A stretch of DNA of 64,000 nt, from contig CM053030.1 in assembly GCA_028564925.1 (NCBI GenBank), positions 405,433,603 through 405,497,602 of the forward strand, written 5' to 3'. Source of the DNA: Lithobates sylvaticus (Eukaryota > Chordata > Amphibia > Anura > Ranidae). The notes beneath the pieces were generated by a model, which saw only the letters and a program-made list of their open reading frames with translations, was not told where the DNA came from and did not search any database. Shown here one piece after another: positions 1 to 12,530 of this stretch. A program made the position numbers and the translations under genes. Position 1 is the stretch's first letter. Every line of letters starts with the position of its first letter.

Positions 1-741
1 TTTCATTCTTTTGTTTGACTGATTAGATGTACCCCTATATACCCTGAGTTGATTTTGTATATTTTTACCTCTCATTCCTTTGATAACCTCAGGCAGGCAA
101 ATACCCAATAAGATGGCCTTATCAGAGGTCTCATAGTTCTTCCCTAAAACTTGAGCTCCCCCTTTTGGTGTATTTTGGGGAAATCCAACTTTAATTTGGG
201 TATCCTTGGCTCGTCGCCAATACCCTTTTCTATCTCCCATCCCGTTCAACGCCTTACCACTTGTCCCCTCTGGTAAATTATATTTTTTGTTTACCTATTC
301 ACTGATCCTTGGGGGGGGGGGAGTGGGCCTTCACTCATTACCATCTTTCATATTGTGATAATATTGTAAAGGGCGCCGTGTTTGGTGCGGTGACCATGCG
401 CCCCATTCTACCCGTGTAGCCGGGAACTTTTTTCCCTGCTTCTGGTTAGGATCACCCCCACTGGTTGGGGGGACCGTTTTTTACACCTCGGACTATGGTG
501 TACATTTTTTCACCATATTCCTGGATCTTTTTGTTTTTTTGTTCTCTCTCTTCTGTCCCCTTTCTCTCTTTTTCACCCCTTTCCAACATTGCTTTTCTTT
601 CAGTGACAGATGCGGTCTCCTTCACCGGCGGCTCCCGGTCCTATGATACTTCAAGCTTTCCAATGGATGACTCCAGTGGACCACCTCCCTGATTTGAGGT
701 AAGTGATTGGGGATTACTGGCATCTCACCCTCTCACGCCCT
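1..741 (+). other. Leader region, probably LINE 5' or inter-ORF sequence
   Basis: No convincing coding sequence is seen. The stretch is pyrimidine-rich with a G run near 310-320, and it ends directly at the ORF2 start of the LINE that follows. It may be the 5' or inter-ORF part of that LINE, since such elements often have C/T-rich leaders. No ORF1 (RNA-binding domain) was recognised, so the left edge of the LINE is unknown and may lie outside the window. The 75-codon open frame at 465-692 has low-complexity Phe/Ser/Leu content and is not called as a gene. Confidence 0.35.
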
Positions 742-1619
742 ATGGCTGACCTCACCACTACTCAAACGCTGCGTTTTGCTTCCCACAATGTGCAGGGAAT
801 TAATTCCCCTATCAAGCGTCGGAAAATATTTCAATACTACCATGACCAAAAAATAGACGTGTTGTTCTTACAGGAAACACATTTCCCGAAATCCTATGTC
901 CCTTCCTTCATACACGCTAAATTCCCTACATTTTATCTTGCCAACTCCGATACTAAAACCAAAGAAGTGGGCATATTTTTCTCCCGGAAAGCCCAATTCT
1001 CACTGATTTCTAAACACAAGGACCCTGAAGGCAGGTTTGTTTTGGTTAAAGGAATCATTGATGATCAACTCTATTCCCTGATATCATACTACGCGCCTAA
1101 TCGTGGCCAATCCAAATTTTTCTAATCTCTTTTCCGCTCCCTCGCCCCTCTGTTGGAGGGCACGGTGCTTTATGGAGGTGGCTCCAACGTTGCTTTTGAC
1201 TCAGGGAAGGATAAGTCTAGACCCCCAGGTAAGGATGGTGTGCGTCCCACAGAGTCTAGATATAGCCAGACAGTTGTTCCAACAGGGCTTGTTTGATGCC
1301 TGGAGGGAATCTAATCCTGGGGCCCGGGATTACACACAGTACTCAAACCCCCACAACACGTTTGCTAGAATTGACCACTTCTTTATTCTGCAAAAACACG
1401 CTTCATTGCTACAGAAGGTAGTCGGATCACTCTTTCCTTCTCTTGACCATTCACAAACCATCTTCTCACCAACGTACTTTTCATTGGAGACTGAATGCCT
1501 CCATTCTCAGTAATCCCACTCATGTTAATGAGATTAAAAAGGATCTCCCAGAATATTTTACTCTCAACGATGTCGATAATATCTCAGCCTCGACGTTGTG
1601 GGCAGCTCACAAAACCTAT
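742..1619 (+). pseudogene. LINE ORF2, endonuclease domain (damaged)
   Basis: This is the N-terminal part of ORF2. The start at 742 gives MADLTTTQTLRFASHNVQGI, a good match to the first strand of an APE-like endonuclease (the xxHNVxGI pattern). The magnesium-binding QETH motif follows at about residues 46-49 (LFLQETHFP). The reading frame meets a stop at 1123-1125 and shifts once more by about 1260. Further on, GGSSNVAFD stands where GGDFN is usual, so a conserved residue is lost. RIDHFFI matches the conserved late block of the domain. The family nicks target DNA to prime reverse transcription. The protein then runs into the CR1 insertion at NISASTLWAAHKTY. It is a clear pseudogene. Confidence 0.75.
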
Positions 1620-3116
1620 ATAGTTACATAGTTACATAGTAACATAGTTAGCTAGGCCGAAAAAAAAAAAAGACACAAGTCCATCCAGTTCAACCATAAA
1701 AAAAAAAGAAATAATAAAAAATAAAAATAAAATATATCGTACAATCCAATAAACCCCATTCTATACCCACAGTTGATCCAGAGGAAGGCAAAAAAAAACC
1801 AAAAGAGCATGCTCCAATCTGCTACAGCAGGGGAAAAAAAATCCCTTCCTGATCCCCCTAGAGGCAATCGGATTTTCCCTGGATCAACTTTACCTATAAA
1901 TGTCAGTACCCAGTATATTATGTACATTTAGGAAAGTATCCAGGCCTTTCTTAAAGCAATCTACTGAGTTAGCCAGAACCACCTCTGGAGGGAGTCTATT
2001 CCATATTTTCACAGCTCTTACTGTGAAGAAACCTTTCCGTATTTGGAGATGAAATCTCTTTTCCTCTAGACGTAAGGAGTGCCCCCTTGTCCTCTGTGTT
2101 GACCGTAAAGTGACTAACTCAACACCAAGTTCACTATATGGACCCCTTATATAGTTGTACATGTTGATCATATCCCCCCTTATTCTCCTCTTCTCAAGAG
2201 TGAATAAATTCAGTTCCTCTAATCTTTCCTCATAGCTGAGCTCCTCCATGCCTCTTATCAGTTTGGTTTCCCTTCTCTGCACTTTCTCCAGTTCCCTGAT
2301 ATCCTTTTTGAGAACTGGTGCCCAAAACTGAACTGCATATTCCAGATGAGGTCTTACTAATGATTTGAACAGGGGCAAAATTATATCTCTCTCTCTGGAG
2401 TCCATACCTCTCTTAATACAAGAAAGAACTTTGCTCGCTTTGGAAACCACAGCTTGACATTGCATGCTATTATTGAGCTTATGATCTACCAAAACCCCCA
2501 GATCCTTCTCCACTATGGATTTCCCCAGTTGTACTCCCCCTAGCATGTATAATGCATGCATATTCTTAGCCCCCAAGTGCATAACTTTACATTTATCAAC
2601 ATTAAACCTCATCTGCCACATAGTCGCCCAATTAGACAGAGCATTGATGTCAGCTTGTAAATTGGAGACATCCTGTAAGCACGTTATTCCACTGCATAGC
2701 TTGGTGTCATCTGCAAAGACAGAAATGTTACTTTTGATCCCAGACCCAATATCATTTATAAAGATATTAAAAAGTAAGGGTCCCAACACTGAACCTTGGG
2801 GTACACCACTGATAACCTTAGACCATTCAGAGTAAGAATCATTAACCACGACTCTCTGAATTCTGTCTTTTAGTCAGTTTTCTATCCATTTACAAACCGC
2901 TATTTCCAAGCCTGTAGACCTTACCTTACACATGAGCCGTGTGTGGGGAACTGTATTGAATGCTTTTGCAAAATCCAAGTATACCACGTCCACAGCCACG
3001 CCTCTTTCCAAGGTTTTACTTACCTCTTCATAAAAAGAAATCAGGTTTGTCTGACAACTTCTGTCTTTCATGAACCCATGCTGTCTATATACGCAGCAAG
3101 CTGATACAAATTTCAT
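1620..3116 (-). mobile_element. CR1-type LINE, 5'-truncated, inserted in the L1/Tx1 LINE
   Basis: This minus-strand non-LTR element begins inside its reverse transcriptase and ends with a 3' untranslated region. That region closes in repeats of the octamer CTATGTAA (about 1618-1645 on the complementary strand). A short tandem octamer tail is the hallmark of CR1 elements, which lack poly(A). The insert splits the L1/Tx1 ORF2, and the host LINE's protein sense resumes immediately beyond 3116. No clear target duplication was seen, as is usual for CR1. Its long open frame, with only one internal stop, suggests a fairly young copy. Confidence 0.85.
1890..3116 (-). pseudogene. CR1 reverse transcriptase fragment
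   Basis: This covers the C-terminal two thirds of a CR1 ORF2. In order it shows QHGFMKDRSCQTNL (finger region) and VVYLDFAKAFNTVPH with the first catalytic Asp. Then come SGVPQGSVLGPLLFNIFIND, the ADD box (ISVFADDTKLC), and the thumb-like KDLGVLVDHKL segment. The tail RTRGHSLRLEEKRF and KIWNRLPPEVV is typical of CR1 proteins. One in-frame TGA at about 2862-2864 replaces what is probably a Trp codon. Otherwise about 400 codons stay open in one frame. The endonuclease and the start of RT are missing through 5' truncation. The enzyme would copy LINE RNA at a nicked target, but this copy is inactive. Confidence 0.88.
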
Positions 3117-5582
3117 CCAGGATACCTAAAGCACGCAAACTAGACATAGAAAGGCTTGAAAGGGAGTTTTTCTGTCTCAGCAAACAACACAAGCATAACC
3201 CATCTCCTAGTTCCAAAGCAAAACTGGAAACTGCTCGCACGGCCCTTAATTTATCTCTCACAGCCTTTGCCGAGAAAGGCCTCCGCTGGGATGGTGGGAG
3301 ATTTTATCATCAAACAGGTAAAATGGGAACCATGCTGGCACGCAGAATCACTCCCAAGGTGAGAACACGCACCTTACCCAAAATACGTCTTTACAACGGA
3401 TCTCTAACACAAAACCCGCAGAAGATTATGGAAGCCTTCCATGACTTCTTCCGCTCTCTATATAGTGAACGCATCACAGAACCCTCTCCTAATTTTATTG
3501 ACTCCTACCTCAACTCACTACGTATCCCCGAAATCAGAGAACACCATAGGGATAGCCTAGAGGACCCTATCACTACAGATGAAATTGCTCAAGTAGTCCG
3601 CAATCTCAAAAATAACTCTGCCCCAGGGCCGGATGGCTTCTCCACCCCATATTACAAATGCTTTACCCCATTACTTTCTCCCTATCTAGCCAGATTCTTT
3701 ATTCGCTCCGCAAAGGCACCCATCTGGACACTTCTATTAACTCGGCTTTCATCACGGTGATACCGAAACCTGGCAAAGACACTAGCTGCACCACTAACTA
3801 TCGCCCCATATCATTAATAAATAATGACCTTAAAATTTTAACGAAAATCCTCGCAAACAGAATATCCTCATTTATTGTCTTGAATGTCCACAAGGACCAA
3901 GTGGGATTTATTCCCGGGAGACAGGGTCCAGACCAGATCAGAAGAGCCATAGATGTAATATCGCTCCTGAAGTCTGGCTGGGACAAAGGAACTTCACAAC
4001 AGGGCTTTTTACTCTTGTTGGATCTAATGAAGGCCTTTGACTCTGTCTCCTGGTCCTTTCTGTTCCCACTTCTTCAAAAATAGGGCTTTGGCAATTTCTT
4101 TTCTAAATATGATAAAAGCTTTATATTCCTCGCCGTGTGCTCAAATCAAAATGCAAGGTCATTATTCTCAGCCTTTTCCAATCTCCAAGGGTACTAGGCA
4201 GGGATGTCCCCTGCCCCCCTTGGTCTTTGCCATGGTCATCGAGACAGTTGCTATCGCCATGCGGGACAATCCCGATATACATGGAGTACGTTGTGGCCCG
4301 CAAACCCACAAATGTGCTCTTTTCGCTGATGACATGCTTCTTTTCATCACTTCTCCACTCGTCTCCTTACCTAACTTATGCAAGGTTCTTGATGACTTTG
4401 GCAAAATCTCTGGACTTAGGGTTAATTTCTCAAAGTCTATGGCTCTGAACGTGAATTTACCAGACCCCCTTGTATCACAACTCAAGGAAAGTTTTAGATT
4501 TAGTTGGGGGACATCTACGATCCCTCACCTGGGAATTAACCTCACGGCATCCATTGACACTCTCTATAAGGCAAAGTTTCCCCCTCTATATCTTAAACTT
4601 GAAGCAGACTTAAAGTGCTGGGATACACTTGGACTCTCCTGGCTGGGTAGAATTAACTCAATAAAAATTACCCACCTTCCCCGCATCCTATATTTTTTTC
4701 GATCCCTTCCCATACCCATCCTAAAAGATCACCTACGGAAGTTTCAGTCCAAAATTATCAAATTCATATGGGGTAAAAAGGGACATAGACTGGCTAAAAG
4801 CACCCTACATAGACACAGGAAGGATGTCTGGGAGTTCCCAACCTCCTCTGGTATTACCAGGCGGTGCAACTTGCACAATTATCCACCATCTACTCTAAAT
4901 TTGAACATCCGGATTGGATACATATGGAGCGAGGAAGCTATCCCCCAGCACACTCTGGATTATATCCTATGGTCCTCTGCCAGATCTAGACCTGCCATCA
5001 TGGTCCTCACACTATCCCACTCGCTCACATTGCGGGACTCTCTCAAATTCAATCCACGGTTGGTTTCACATTGCCCACTTTATCCGGTCTCTTCGTCCTC
5101 CTAAATCTTATTCTCTCTCGGTCACGGATTATGAAAGATGGTGTGGTCATACTGAGGAGCAAAGGGGTGGGATTACAGTAATTTACCAATCACTTGCTCA
5201 TGCTGATACCAAAACACTCTATATGAGAGAATTGGAAAATTATCTGCAACATACGTGGAGTGTAGCAGAATGGCATAGAGCCAAAGGGAATTTTGAACGT
5301 CACTTTGATAGAAGATAATCTGAAAACCCTCATGAGGTGGTATATGGTTCCATTGAGACTCTCCAAAATCTATCCTGATGCTTCTCCTTTATGCTTCCGC
5401 AACTGCGGACATGTGGGATCTATTTTGCTACTAAACTCACGATAGCATGGGCATGGAAAACACCAACTGTCTCTCTTTTCATGGTCAAAAGGAAGATCTC
5501 ATGACTCAGGAGAAAACAGCTAGTATTCTTCTTGACTCCACCGCTAAACATGATGCTATATGGTCTCCCTGGACTAGATATA
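3117..5582 (+). pseudogene. LINE ORF2, reverse transcriptase and C-terminal region (damaged)
   Basis: This is the continuation of the L1/Tx1 ORF2 after the CR1 insert. ERLEREFFCLSKQHKHNPSP picks up at once. The RT blocks appear in order: NNSAPGPDGFSTPYYKCF, VIPKPGKD with YRPISLINNDLKILTKILA, KDQVGFIPGRQGPDQIRRAI, LLLDLMKAFDSVSW, GTRQGCPLPPLVFAMVIETV, and the catalytic CALFADDMLLFI near 4316-4350. The C-terminal part includes LCFRNCGHVG near 5390-5420, a remnant of the cysteine-containing end found in this branch. The protein is spread over several frames, so multiple frameshifts are present. It stops at the Tc1 insertion. The RT family assignment is firm and the subfamily less so. Confidence 0.82.
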
Positions 5583-5795
5583 CAGTGGTGTGAAAAAGTG
5601 TTTGCCCCTTCCTCATTTCCTGTTCCTTTGCATGTTTGTCACACTTAAGTGTTTCGGAACATCAAACCAATTTAAACAATAGTCAAGGACAACACAAGTA
5701 AACACAAAATGCAATTTGTAAATGAAGGTGTTTATTATTAAAGGTGAAAAAAATCCAAACCATCATGGCCCTGTGTGAAAAAGTGATTGCCCCCT
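5583..5795 (+). repeat. Tc1 terminal inverted repeat, left
   Basis: The outer transposase-site motif lies at the tip (5589 onward) and the inner copy at about 5771-5796 (TGTGTGAAAAAGTGATTGCC). It pairs with 6958-7171. Confidence 0.92.
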
Positions 5796-5799
5796 AAAC

Positions 5800-6790
<991 letters not shown>

Positions 6791-6957
6791 GATGTGTAGC
6801 TTTTAAGGATCTTCTGGTGGACCTTACTGTGTCAAGCAGCTCCTATTTAAGTGATGCCTTGATTGTGAACAGGTGTGGCAATAATCAGACCTGGGTGTGG
6901 CTAGAAAAATTGAACTCAGGTGTGGACAACCACAGTTATAGTATGTTTTAACAAGGG

Positions 6958-7171
6958 GGGCAATCACTTTTTCACACAGGGCCATGATGGTTTGGATTTT
7001 TTTTTTCACCTTTAATAATAAACACCTTCATTTACAAATTGCATTTTGTGTTTACTTGTGTTGTCCTTGACTATTGTTTAAATTGGTTTGATGTTCCGAA
7101 ACACTTAAGTGTGACAAACATGCAAAGGAACAGGAAATGAGGAAGGGGGCAAACACTTTTTCACACCACTG
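6958..7171 (-). repeat. Tc1 terminal inverted repeat, right
   Basis: This is the mirror copy of 5583-5795. The inner motif lies near 6960-6980 and the tip ends CACACCACTG at 7171, followed by the TA target duplication. Confidence 0.92.
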
Positions 7172-7902
7172 TATGTCTATACCAGCCATTGACTAGTTTT
7201 GAACCGGGTGCCGCTGGTGAACGAGATTCGCACTGTTGTTCTTTCGTTCTCCTTCTCCTTTTTCACCCCTATCTTCTTTCTTTTTCTCTCTTTCCCCCTT
7301 ACAGCTTTTTCTTTAGGCCTAACATACAGGTCATGAGTCAGTAATGTTTGGAATCGTCACATAAGCCTTATACTGCATCTATAGAGATGGACGTCTTCCA
7401 TTGGTTGATCCGTTCGCCTAACTATTTTTATGTTCTATTGCTATATATCAGTTGGGTTTTTTATCTCACATGTGTCTAGGTGGTATATCATATGATATTT
7501 GACCCTCAATCTAGACATTTTCTACACAGGCTTACTGTTTTGATGGCGAATTTTTACGGTTTGCCTTTTTTTGTTTTTAGATTCTTACTACAGTTATTTG
7601 GACGCGATTTCTTCACCTCGTGTCTAGTCCCTGGATGCCCGACCCCACTTGGGGAGGGGTGCTTTCCGTAGCACGGCACAGCTAGATCCCGTTAGGGGTG
7701 CCGGGCTGGGGGGGGGGGGGGTGTCCTGTCTTTCTGGGCTCGTTCATCCTGGACATGACTTGCAGGACACGTCCTATAGACCTGGTTTATAACACGTTAA
7801 CTGTTTATTGCTTGATGTTATTGTTTTTCTTATGTAATACTGATACCTGTATTGGCATTGTATTATGCTTTTATTATTTTTGGAAAAATTCAATAAAAAT
7901 CT
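7172..7902 (+). other. End of LINE ORF2 and 3' untranslated region
   Basis: The first 25 bases restore the last codons of the L1/Tx1 ORF2 (MSIPAID) and its TAG stop at 7194-7196. The rest is non-coding: a C/T-rich stretch at 7240-7310, a G run at 7709-7721, and AATAAA at 7892-7897. The G run mirrors the one upstream of ORF2. The 3' end is placed just after AATAAAAATCTT because the next bases match a Penelope-like terminal repeat. Confidence 0.6.
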
Positions 7903-8970
7903 TCCTTTGGTTCCTGTCGATCTATGGACGGTCGGTGAGTGACAACTGCTGAGGTGACTCCACTGCACACATCCATTTTGTAGAGGCTTAGGCCTTACAA
8001 ATTTCAAGCTCGTTTGACCCCTCACCACCGGTTAGTGGGTCCACCTGATGTGGTAAGCGTACCCAACCTACTTTCCATATTTCCTTGTTTACAACTGAAT
8101 CCGATACCTAGAGGACCCAGTTTTCAAGCAATCTCTTGATACACCTATGCATGTTGTGGACATTACTATATGGCTTTAATGGCGTTTTGAATAGTTCTGA
8201 AGAGACATTTCATTTACAGTTTTACAGTTTTGTTATTTCGCCAGGTGTACCCTAAAGTCTTTTTCCACAAGTCTGTCCACTTGATTCTAGACATCCCAGT
8301 TTTGTTTGGTTTAACCACATGCATGTTTTCAGTGTCTTGAATGATGCCATTATATGTTTAAATGCATAGACAGTTCATTTTATGTTGATACATTTATTAT
8401 GAACCACCTTAATAGACACATATAATGTGCCTTTACCCATTGCTTACACATCAATTTTGTTTCGGTTTTTTGTACTGCCTTGTGAGTTAGCAATGACATC
8501 TACATTTGGTGATTTTGTTTGCCTCTATTGCTTGCCTAGAGTGTCCATTGTCTGATTTCATAGTGCATTTTCCGTGGACACCATTCGTGGGTCTACGAAT
8601 AGTGCATATTACCTATCCATAACACTAGTCTTCAGTTGACCCTGTCCTACCTTGCTTATATGCACTAGATGATACTTGTTTCATATTGCTTTACACTGTA
8701 CACGTTTTTACATTGCTTCACATTGTACACGTTTTTCATGGTTCACTCTGTCCACTTTTTTATGTGCACCAGATGATACTTGTTTACATTGTACACGTTT
8801 TTCATGGCGTGCACAAAGGACTGACGTCCTTACTTTTTTTGTTCACACTAATTTTTTGAACACTCAAATAGTGGTCTTGATTTCCATATACTTGCCCACT
8901 TAGAATGTTCTCACATCTTTGATCCTAGCGCCACACTTTTTCTTATTTTCTAATAAAAATCTATTGAAAG
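7903..8970 (+). mobile_element. Penelope-like element terminal fragment
   Basis: A fossil Penelope-like (PLE) pseudo-LTR fragment. Two boxes align with the palindromic PLE at 43.3-45.8 kb: CGGTCGGTGAGT at 7929-7940 (compare 44781-44792), and CCGGT-AGT-GGTCCAC followed by TGGTAAGCG at 8028-8060 (compare 44901-44932). The end also shares the TAGCGC-CACACT box (8928-8940) that lies near the 3' end of the other copies. No coding remnant was recognised. It is broken and incomplete, and no flanking duplication was found. Whether the LINE to its left ended here or inserted into it is open. Confidence 0.6.
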
Positions 8971-9009
8971 GAAAATGTAAAATGTCCAGCTCAGCAGATT
9001 GTTTTAAAA

Positions 9010-9290
9010 AAAAAAGAGCTGGATGCATTCCTAAATGAACAAAATATAACTGGATATTATCATAGGTAATAACACCAGAGATTTTTGATCGAGAAACTAT
9101 CTAATTGCCTTTTGGGATTAGGAAGGAATTTATTTTTCCTTTTCCTGCAACAAATTGGATAATGGTTTATAAGGGTCTTTTTTGCCTTCCTCTGGAAGAT
9201 TCTGTATAAGGAAATGTACTATTTATATCTATTTTATTTTTCTATTGTTGGAACTAGATTTATTTCTACCTATGTAACTCTGCTATTTTT
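9010..9290 (+). mobile_element. CR1 3' end fragment
   Basis: This matches the 3' untranslated region of the CR1 at 1620-3116, read on the opposite strand. Shared blocks are CATTCCTAAATG-ACA-AATAT, then the GG-AT-AGGAAGG-ATTT block, then TTTGCCTTCCTCTGGA. It ends near CTATGTAAC, the family's octamer tail. It is clearly more diverged than the 1.6-3.1 kb copy, so it is an older insertion of the same or a sister family. Confidence 0.65.
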
Positions 9291-11341
9291 ATATGGACTA
9301 CAAATGTGTGTAAAAAAAGAACCCAAAAATATTTCTATAAACTACCCTATACACTTTGGTGGAACGTCATAACTGGCAGGAGAATGTCCTTGGAGGCACT
9401 CAGTGTTTAATAAAGTTAATGAAAAAATAAAGGGCTGCGATCCCATCCTTGAGAATTAATGGTAACCTTAAATTAAAGGTACAATGCAGATAGACTGTGT
9501 CCCTTGTGTCTATTTAAATGGCAAGTTTTCATGTTTGACTGGAGGTACCTTTAAGCACAGAGAACCTGCTGAGACTCCTGATGTAATCTATGAAGAATCC
9601 TTCTTGGCTTCAATTGCCCAGCACAGTGAATTCTCTGATTAAAAGAAAATGGTCTCCATGTTATTTGCTTATGTGCAATTATATACATTGAATGAAGCTT
9701 AATGATACTGTCAGCTTCATTAATAGGTGCTTTGGGAGTTAAATTTGTTAAGGAAACAATTAACCAGGGTTTTTCTTTTTCTTTGCGTATCGTCGAGCCC
9801 ACATCTGCACACACCTCTCACTGAAGACAGATTATCCTAGCATGCAAATTGAATAAGCGGAGGGGATCCCTATATGTTTTCATTAAAGAATCTATTTTTT
9901 CCCCTTTTCTACGGAATAATAGTAAATGACAAGTGAACTTCATATGAACTATAGGTCATGAAAGGATTTAGTATTGGCATTTTTAATCTAAAAAGTCTGG
10001 TGCCAGAAAATCAATATGTTTCAGTTGCAGCATTCGAATGCAATTTTCTTCATGTAACAGGCTGAATTTTTTTTTCTACTTCTTTTTTTTTTTTCTTTTT
10101 TTTTTAAATAATGAATAATTCTGAGCCCCTCCATGAAACAAGCAGCTGTATTACAAGGTAATGACATCAATAACACATCACATGTAAACAGAAAATGAAC
10201 AAAAAAATCATTCATGGCCCCTTTGAAACGGGTGTGCTTTTCATCAGTGCAATTACAGGTTCCATTCACATTATCGGATTGAACCATGCTGCATAACCAA
10301 GGTGCTGACAAGCCTTGATTACCCAATAACTCCTGTATTCCTTTCAGGCAGGTTCACCGAGAGGACAGGAATGCAAGGCCTTCCTGTGGGGCAGACTGCC
10401 TTCCACAGAGACCAAGTCAATGAAATCCAATGCCCTCACACTTCTGTTCTCTAAACTAAGCTTTGCATTTCCTGCTAAGCAATTATGACTTTTCCGTCTT
10501 TGTTCTCCTACGGGTTCTGATAACAATTAATTGTGCGTGAGAGTAGCCAATCTAAACATTTTAAACTTCTTTGTTCAAAACACTGCAAGAGGACGCTTGA
10601 TCCCTCCACGTTCAACGTCTTCTTTTTTTTCCCATGCGGTTACAGTGTCAACAAATCCACTTTTTTCACAGGCGTTTCGCAATGAGCGGAAAATGAATAG
10701 AGCGTCCAAAACCTGACAACTCATGCAGCACTCTCAAAGTGTTTAACATTCGTAAATATTATTAAACACGGGAGAACATAAGTGCACTCCACTTGAAAGA
10801 TAGACTGTTTGGATGGTCCTGCTCTCATTGAGTCTCAAGTGGGATTGTTTTTCAAAGTCACTCAGGAACTAATGAAAGGGAAAGGAAACGTATGGTATTT
10901 CTTGCTATGCCAAGAAGATACACAAGACCTGCTGCTGACTTTGGAATTTGAGGATCATGAAGTCAAAGAATATCTAAGGAACAATGTCTGATTTAAATAC
11001 TATGTAAAAATACAACAGAGAAGTTTTTTTTTCTTGGTATCCAAAGGATGTACAACAAACAGTTCAGCAACCTGCGGTGCTTTTTTCTCAGCACGCTAAT
11101 ATCTGCAATGCAGCTCATTTTAAAGTGTATGTATGAGCAAAATAAAAACTAAATAAAAATCTGAATATCTATGAAGTGTATGCACATATTCCCAAGTTTT
11201 ATCTATTTAAAGCTCTGCAAGTACATAAAAATACCTTTCTTCTTTGGAAAAAAAAATACCTTTCTTCTTCCAGAAATCCAGTGTGCTCCCAACTTTCCTT
11301 TTGAGCTGACAAAACAGTGCCATTGCTACACAGAACAAAAG
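9291..11341. other. Single-copy-looking non-coding DNA
   Basis: No transposon ends or persuasive coding frames were seen. Frames of 60-108 codons occur on both strands but lack family features. The interval contains the candidate conserved block at 10130-10730, which is described separately. Confidence 0.5.
10130..10730. promoter_or_regulatory. Candidate conserved non-coding element
   Basis: About 600 bp are free of repeat signatures and have balanced composition. They are dense with homeodomain- and HMG/octamer-like words, such as the palindrome CAATTAATTG (10526-10535), AAGCTTTGCATTTCC (10460s), GCAATTATGAC and TCTTTGTTC. This texture resembles deeply conserved vertebrate enhancers. No alignment is available, so this is a guess from sequence style only. 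Confidence 0.25.
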
Positions 11342-11571
11342 ATAATGGGGTACTTTGACGCCGTAATGGGCTTAAGCAACATATGGCCATATGGTGTGAC
11401 CAAATCCCCATGTTTTTGCTTATTTGTTGAATATGTTCAGGTGTTTTTAAATAGCCTTTCAGGATTTAAATGTCATTTTTGTATGTGTGCGCTGTAATCT
11501 TTTGTTCTGTTTGTATGGTCTTATAGCTGCACCATCTTTAATGTAATGCATTTTTAAGGTGTGCCCCCTAA
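11342..11571 (+). repeat. Repeat unit, copy 1 of a near-tandem duplication
   Basis: The stretch from GATAATGGGGTACTTTG through ATATGGCCATATGGTGTGACC to TAATGCATTTTTAAGGTGTGCCCCC recurs at 12331-12530. Copy 1 is followed by a Harbinger-type MITE and then resumes with AGTCTTTGTTT. The unit's family is not recognised. Confidence 0.75.
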
Positions 11572-11997
11572 AGCCCCATACACACGGTCGGACTTTTTCA
11601 TCAATTTGGTCCGATCGGACAAGGTTGTTGAAAAATCAGACCGTGTGTAGGCACCATCGGACAGTGTACGTCGAATTGTCCGACGGACAAAGTCTTATCT
11701 CCTGCTGGATAGATTTGCCGACAACCCGGTCCGATCACACCAAATTCGATCGTGTGTACGGTTGTCCGACCGGACAAAGTGCTACGCATGCTCAGATCAC
11801 ATTACAAGACCAAAGCTATTGGCTACTAGCCTCTACGTAGTCCCGTCGTAGGCAACAAACGTCACCACGTTCAGAATGATCGGATTTTTCGACAACTTTG
11901 TCCGACCGTGTGTACGCAAAACCAACATCGGACAAAGTACGACGGACATGATCCGACGGACCTGGTCCGCGGATTGTCCGACCGTGTGTATGGGGCT
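11572..11997. mobile_element. Harbinger-type MITE (CCCCATACACACGGTCGGA ends)
   Basis: Inverted ends AGCCCCATACACACGGTCGG and their complement are flanked by TAA on the left (11569-11571) and TTA on the right (11998-12000). A 3-bp TWA duplication is the PIF/Harbinger signature. The body holds further inverted blocks of GTCCGAC/GTCGGAC. It is non-coding. Related copies lie at 16696, 28271, 46417 and 55930. The body blocks of this copy, for example TACGTAGTCCCGTCGTAGGC, are almost identical to those in the 55930 copy. Confidence 0.8.
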
Positions 11998-12018
11998 TTA
12001 GTCTTTGTTTGTCTATTG

Positions 12019-12177
12019 CAGGGATATGCAATTAGCGGACCTCTAGCTGTTGCAAAACTACAAGTCCCATCATGCCTCTGCCTCTGGGTGTCATGCTTGT
12101 GGCTGTCAGTGTCTTGCTATGCCTCATGGGACTTGTAGTTCTGCAACAGCTGGAGGTCCGCTAATTGCATATCCCTG
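12019..12177. mobile_element. hAT-type MITE, 159 bp
   Basis: This is almost wholly an inverted repeat, with ends CAGGGATATGCAATTAGCGG and CCGCTAATTGCATATCCCTG. The flanks GTCTATTG (12011-12018) and GTGTATTG (12178-12185) match at 7 of 8 positions, the hAT target-duplication length. It is inserted a few bases inside the right part of the duplicated unit. The inner sequence (GCTGTTGCAAAACTACAAGT) relates it to the element at 34733-34880. Confidence 0.85.
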
Positions 12178-12330
12178 GTGTATTGTATGGATCCTAACCA
12201 GATCCCTTGGGCTGGAGCACCCCTCCTTGTTAAAGGAGGAGTCCTTTTAGTTCTCCCATAAAGAGGAGTGTATTTCTCCCATGGTTAATAAGCAGGATCT
12301 TTCATTCTATGAGTAGTGTAGGACCCACTG

Positions 12331-12530
12331 ATAATGGGGTACTTTGGCGCAGTAGTGGGCTTAAGCACCATATGGCCATATGGTGTGACCAAATCCCCAT
12401 ATTTTTTCTTATTTGCTGAATATGTTCAGGTGTTTATATATGTGCGCTGTAATCTTTTGTTCTGTTTATATGGTCATATAGCTGCACCATCTTAGATGTA
12501 ATGCATTTTTAGGGTGTGCCCCCCAAGTCT
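12331..12530 (+). repeat. Repeat unit, copy 2 of the near-tandem duplication
   Basis: This copy matches 11342-11571 but has a 25-30 bp internal deletion. It lacks the MITE: GTGCCCCCC runs straight into AAGTCTTTGTTT. It therefore preserves an empty site for the Harbinger-type insertion in copy 1. Confidence 0.75.

Noticed and set aside
465-692. Small secreted-type protein upstream of the LINE
   Set aside because: Low-complexity translation of a pyrimidine-rich leader. It lacks any recognisable domain and lies against a LINE.
10809-10991. 60-codon frame as a small host gene
   Set aside because: Plausible composition but no homology recognised, no splice context and no neighbouring exon. It was not called.
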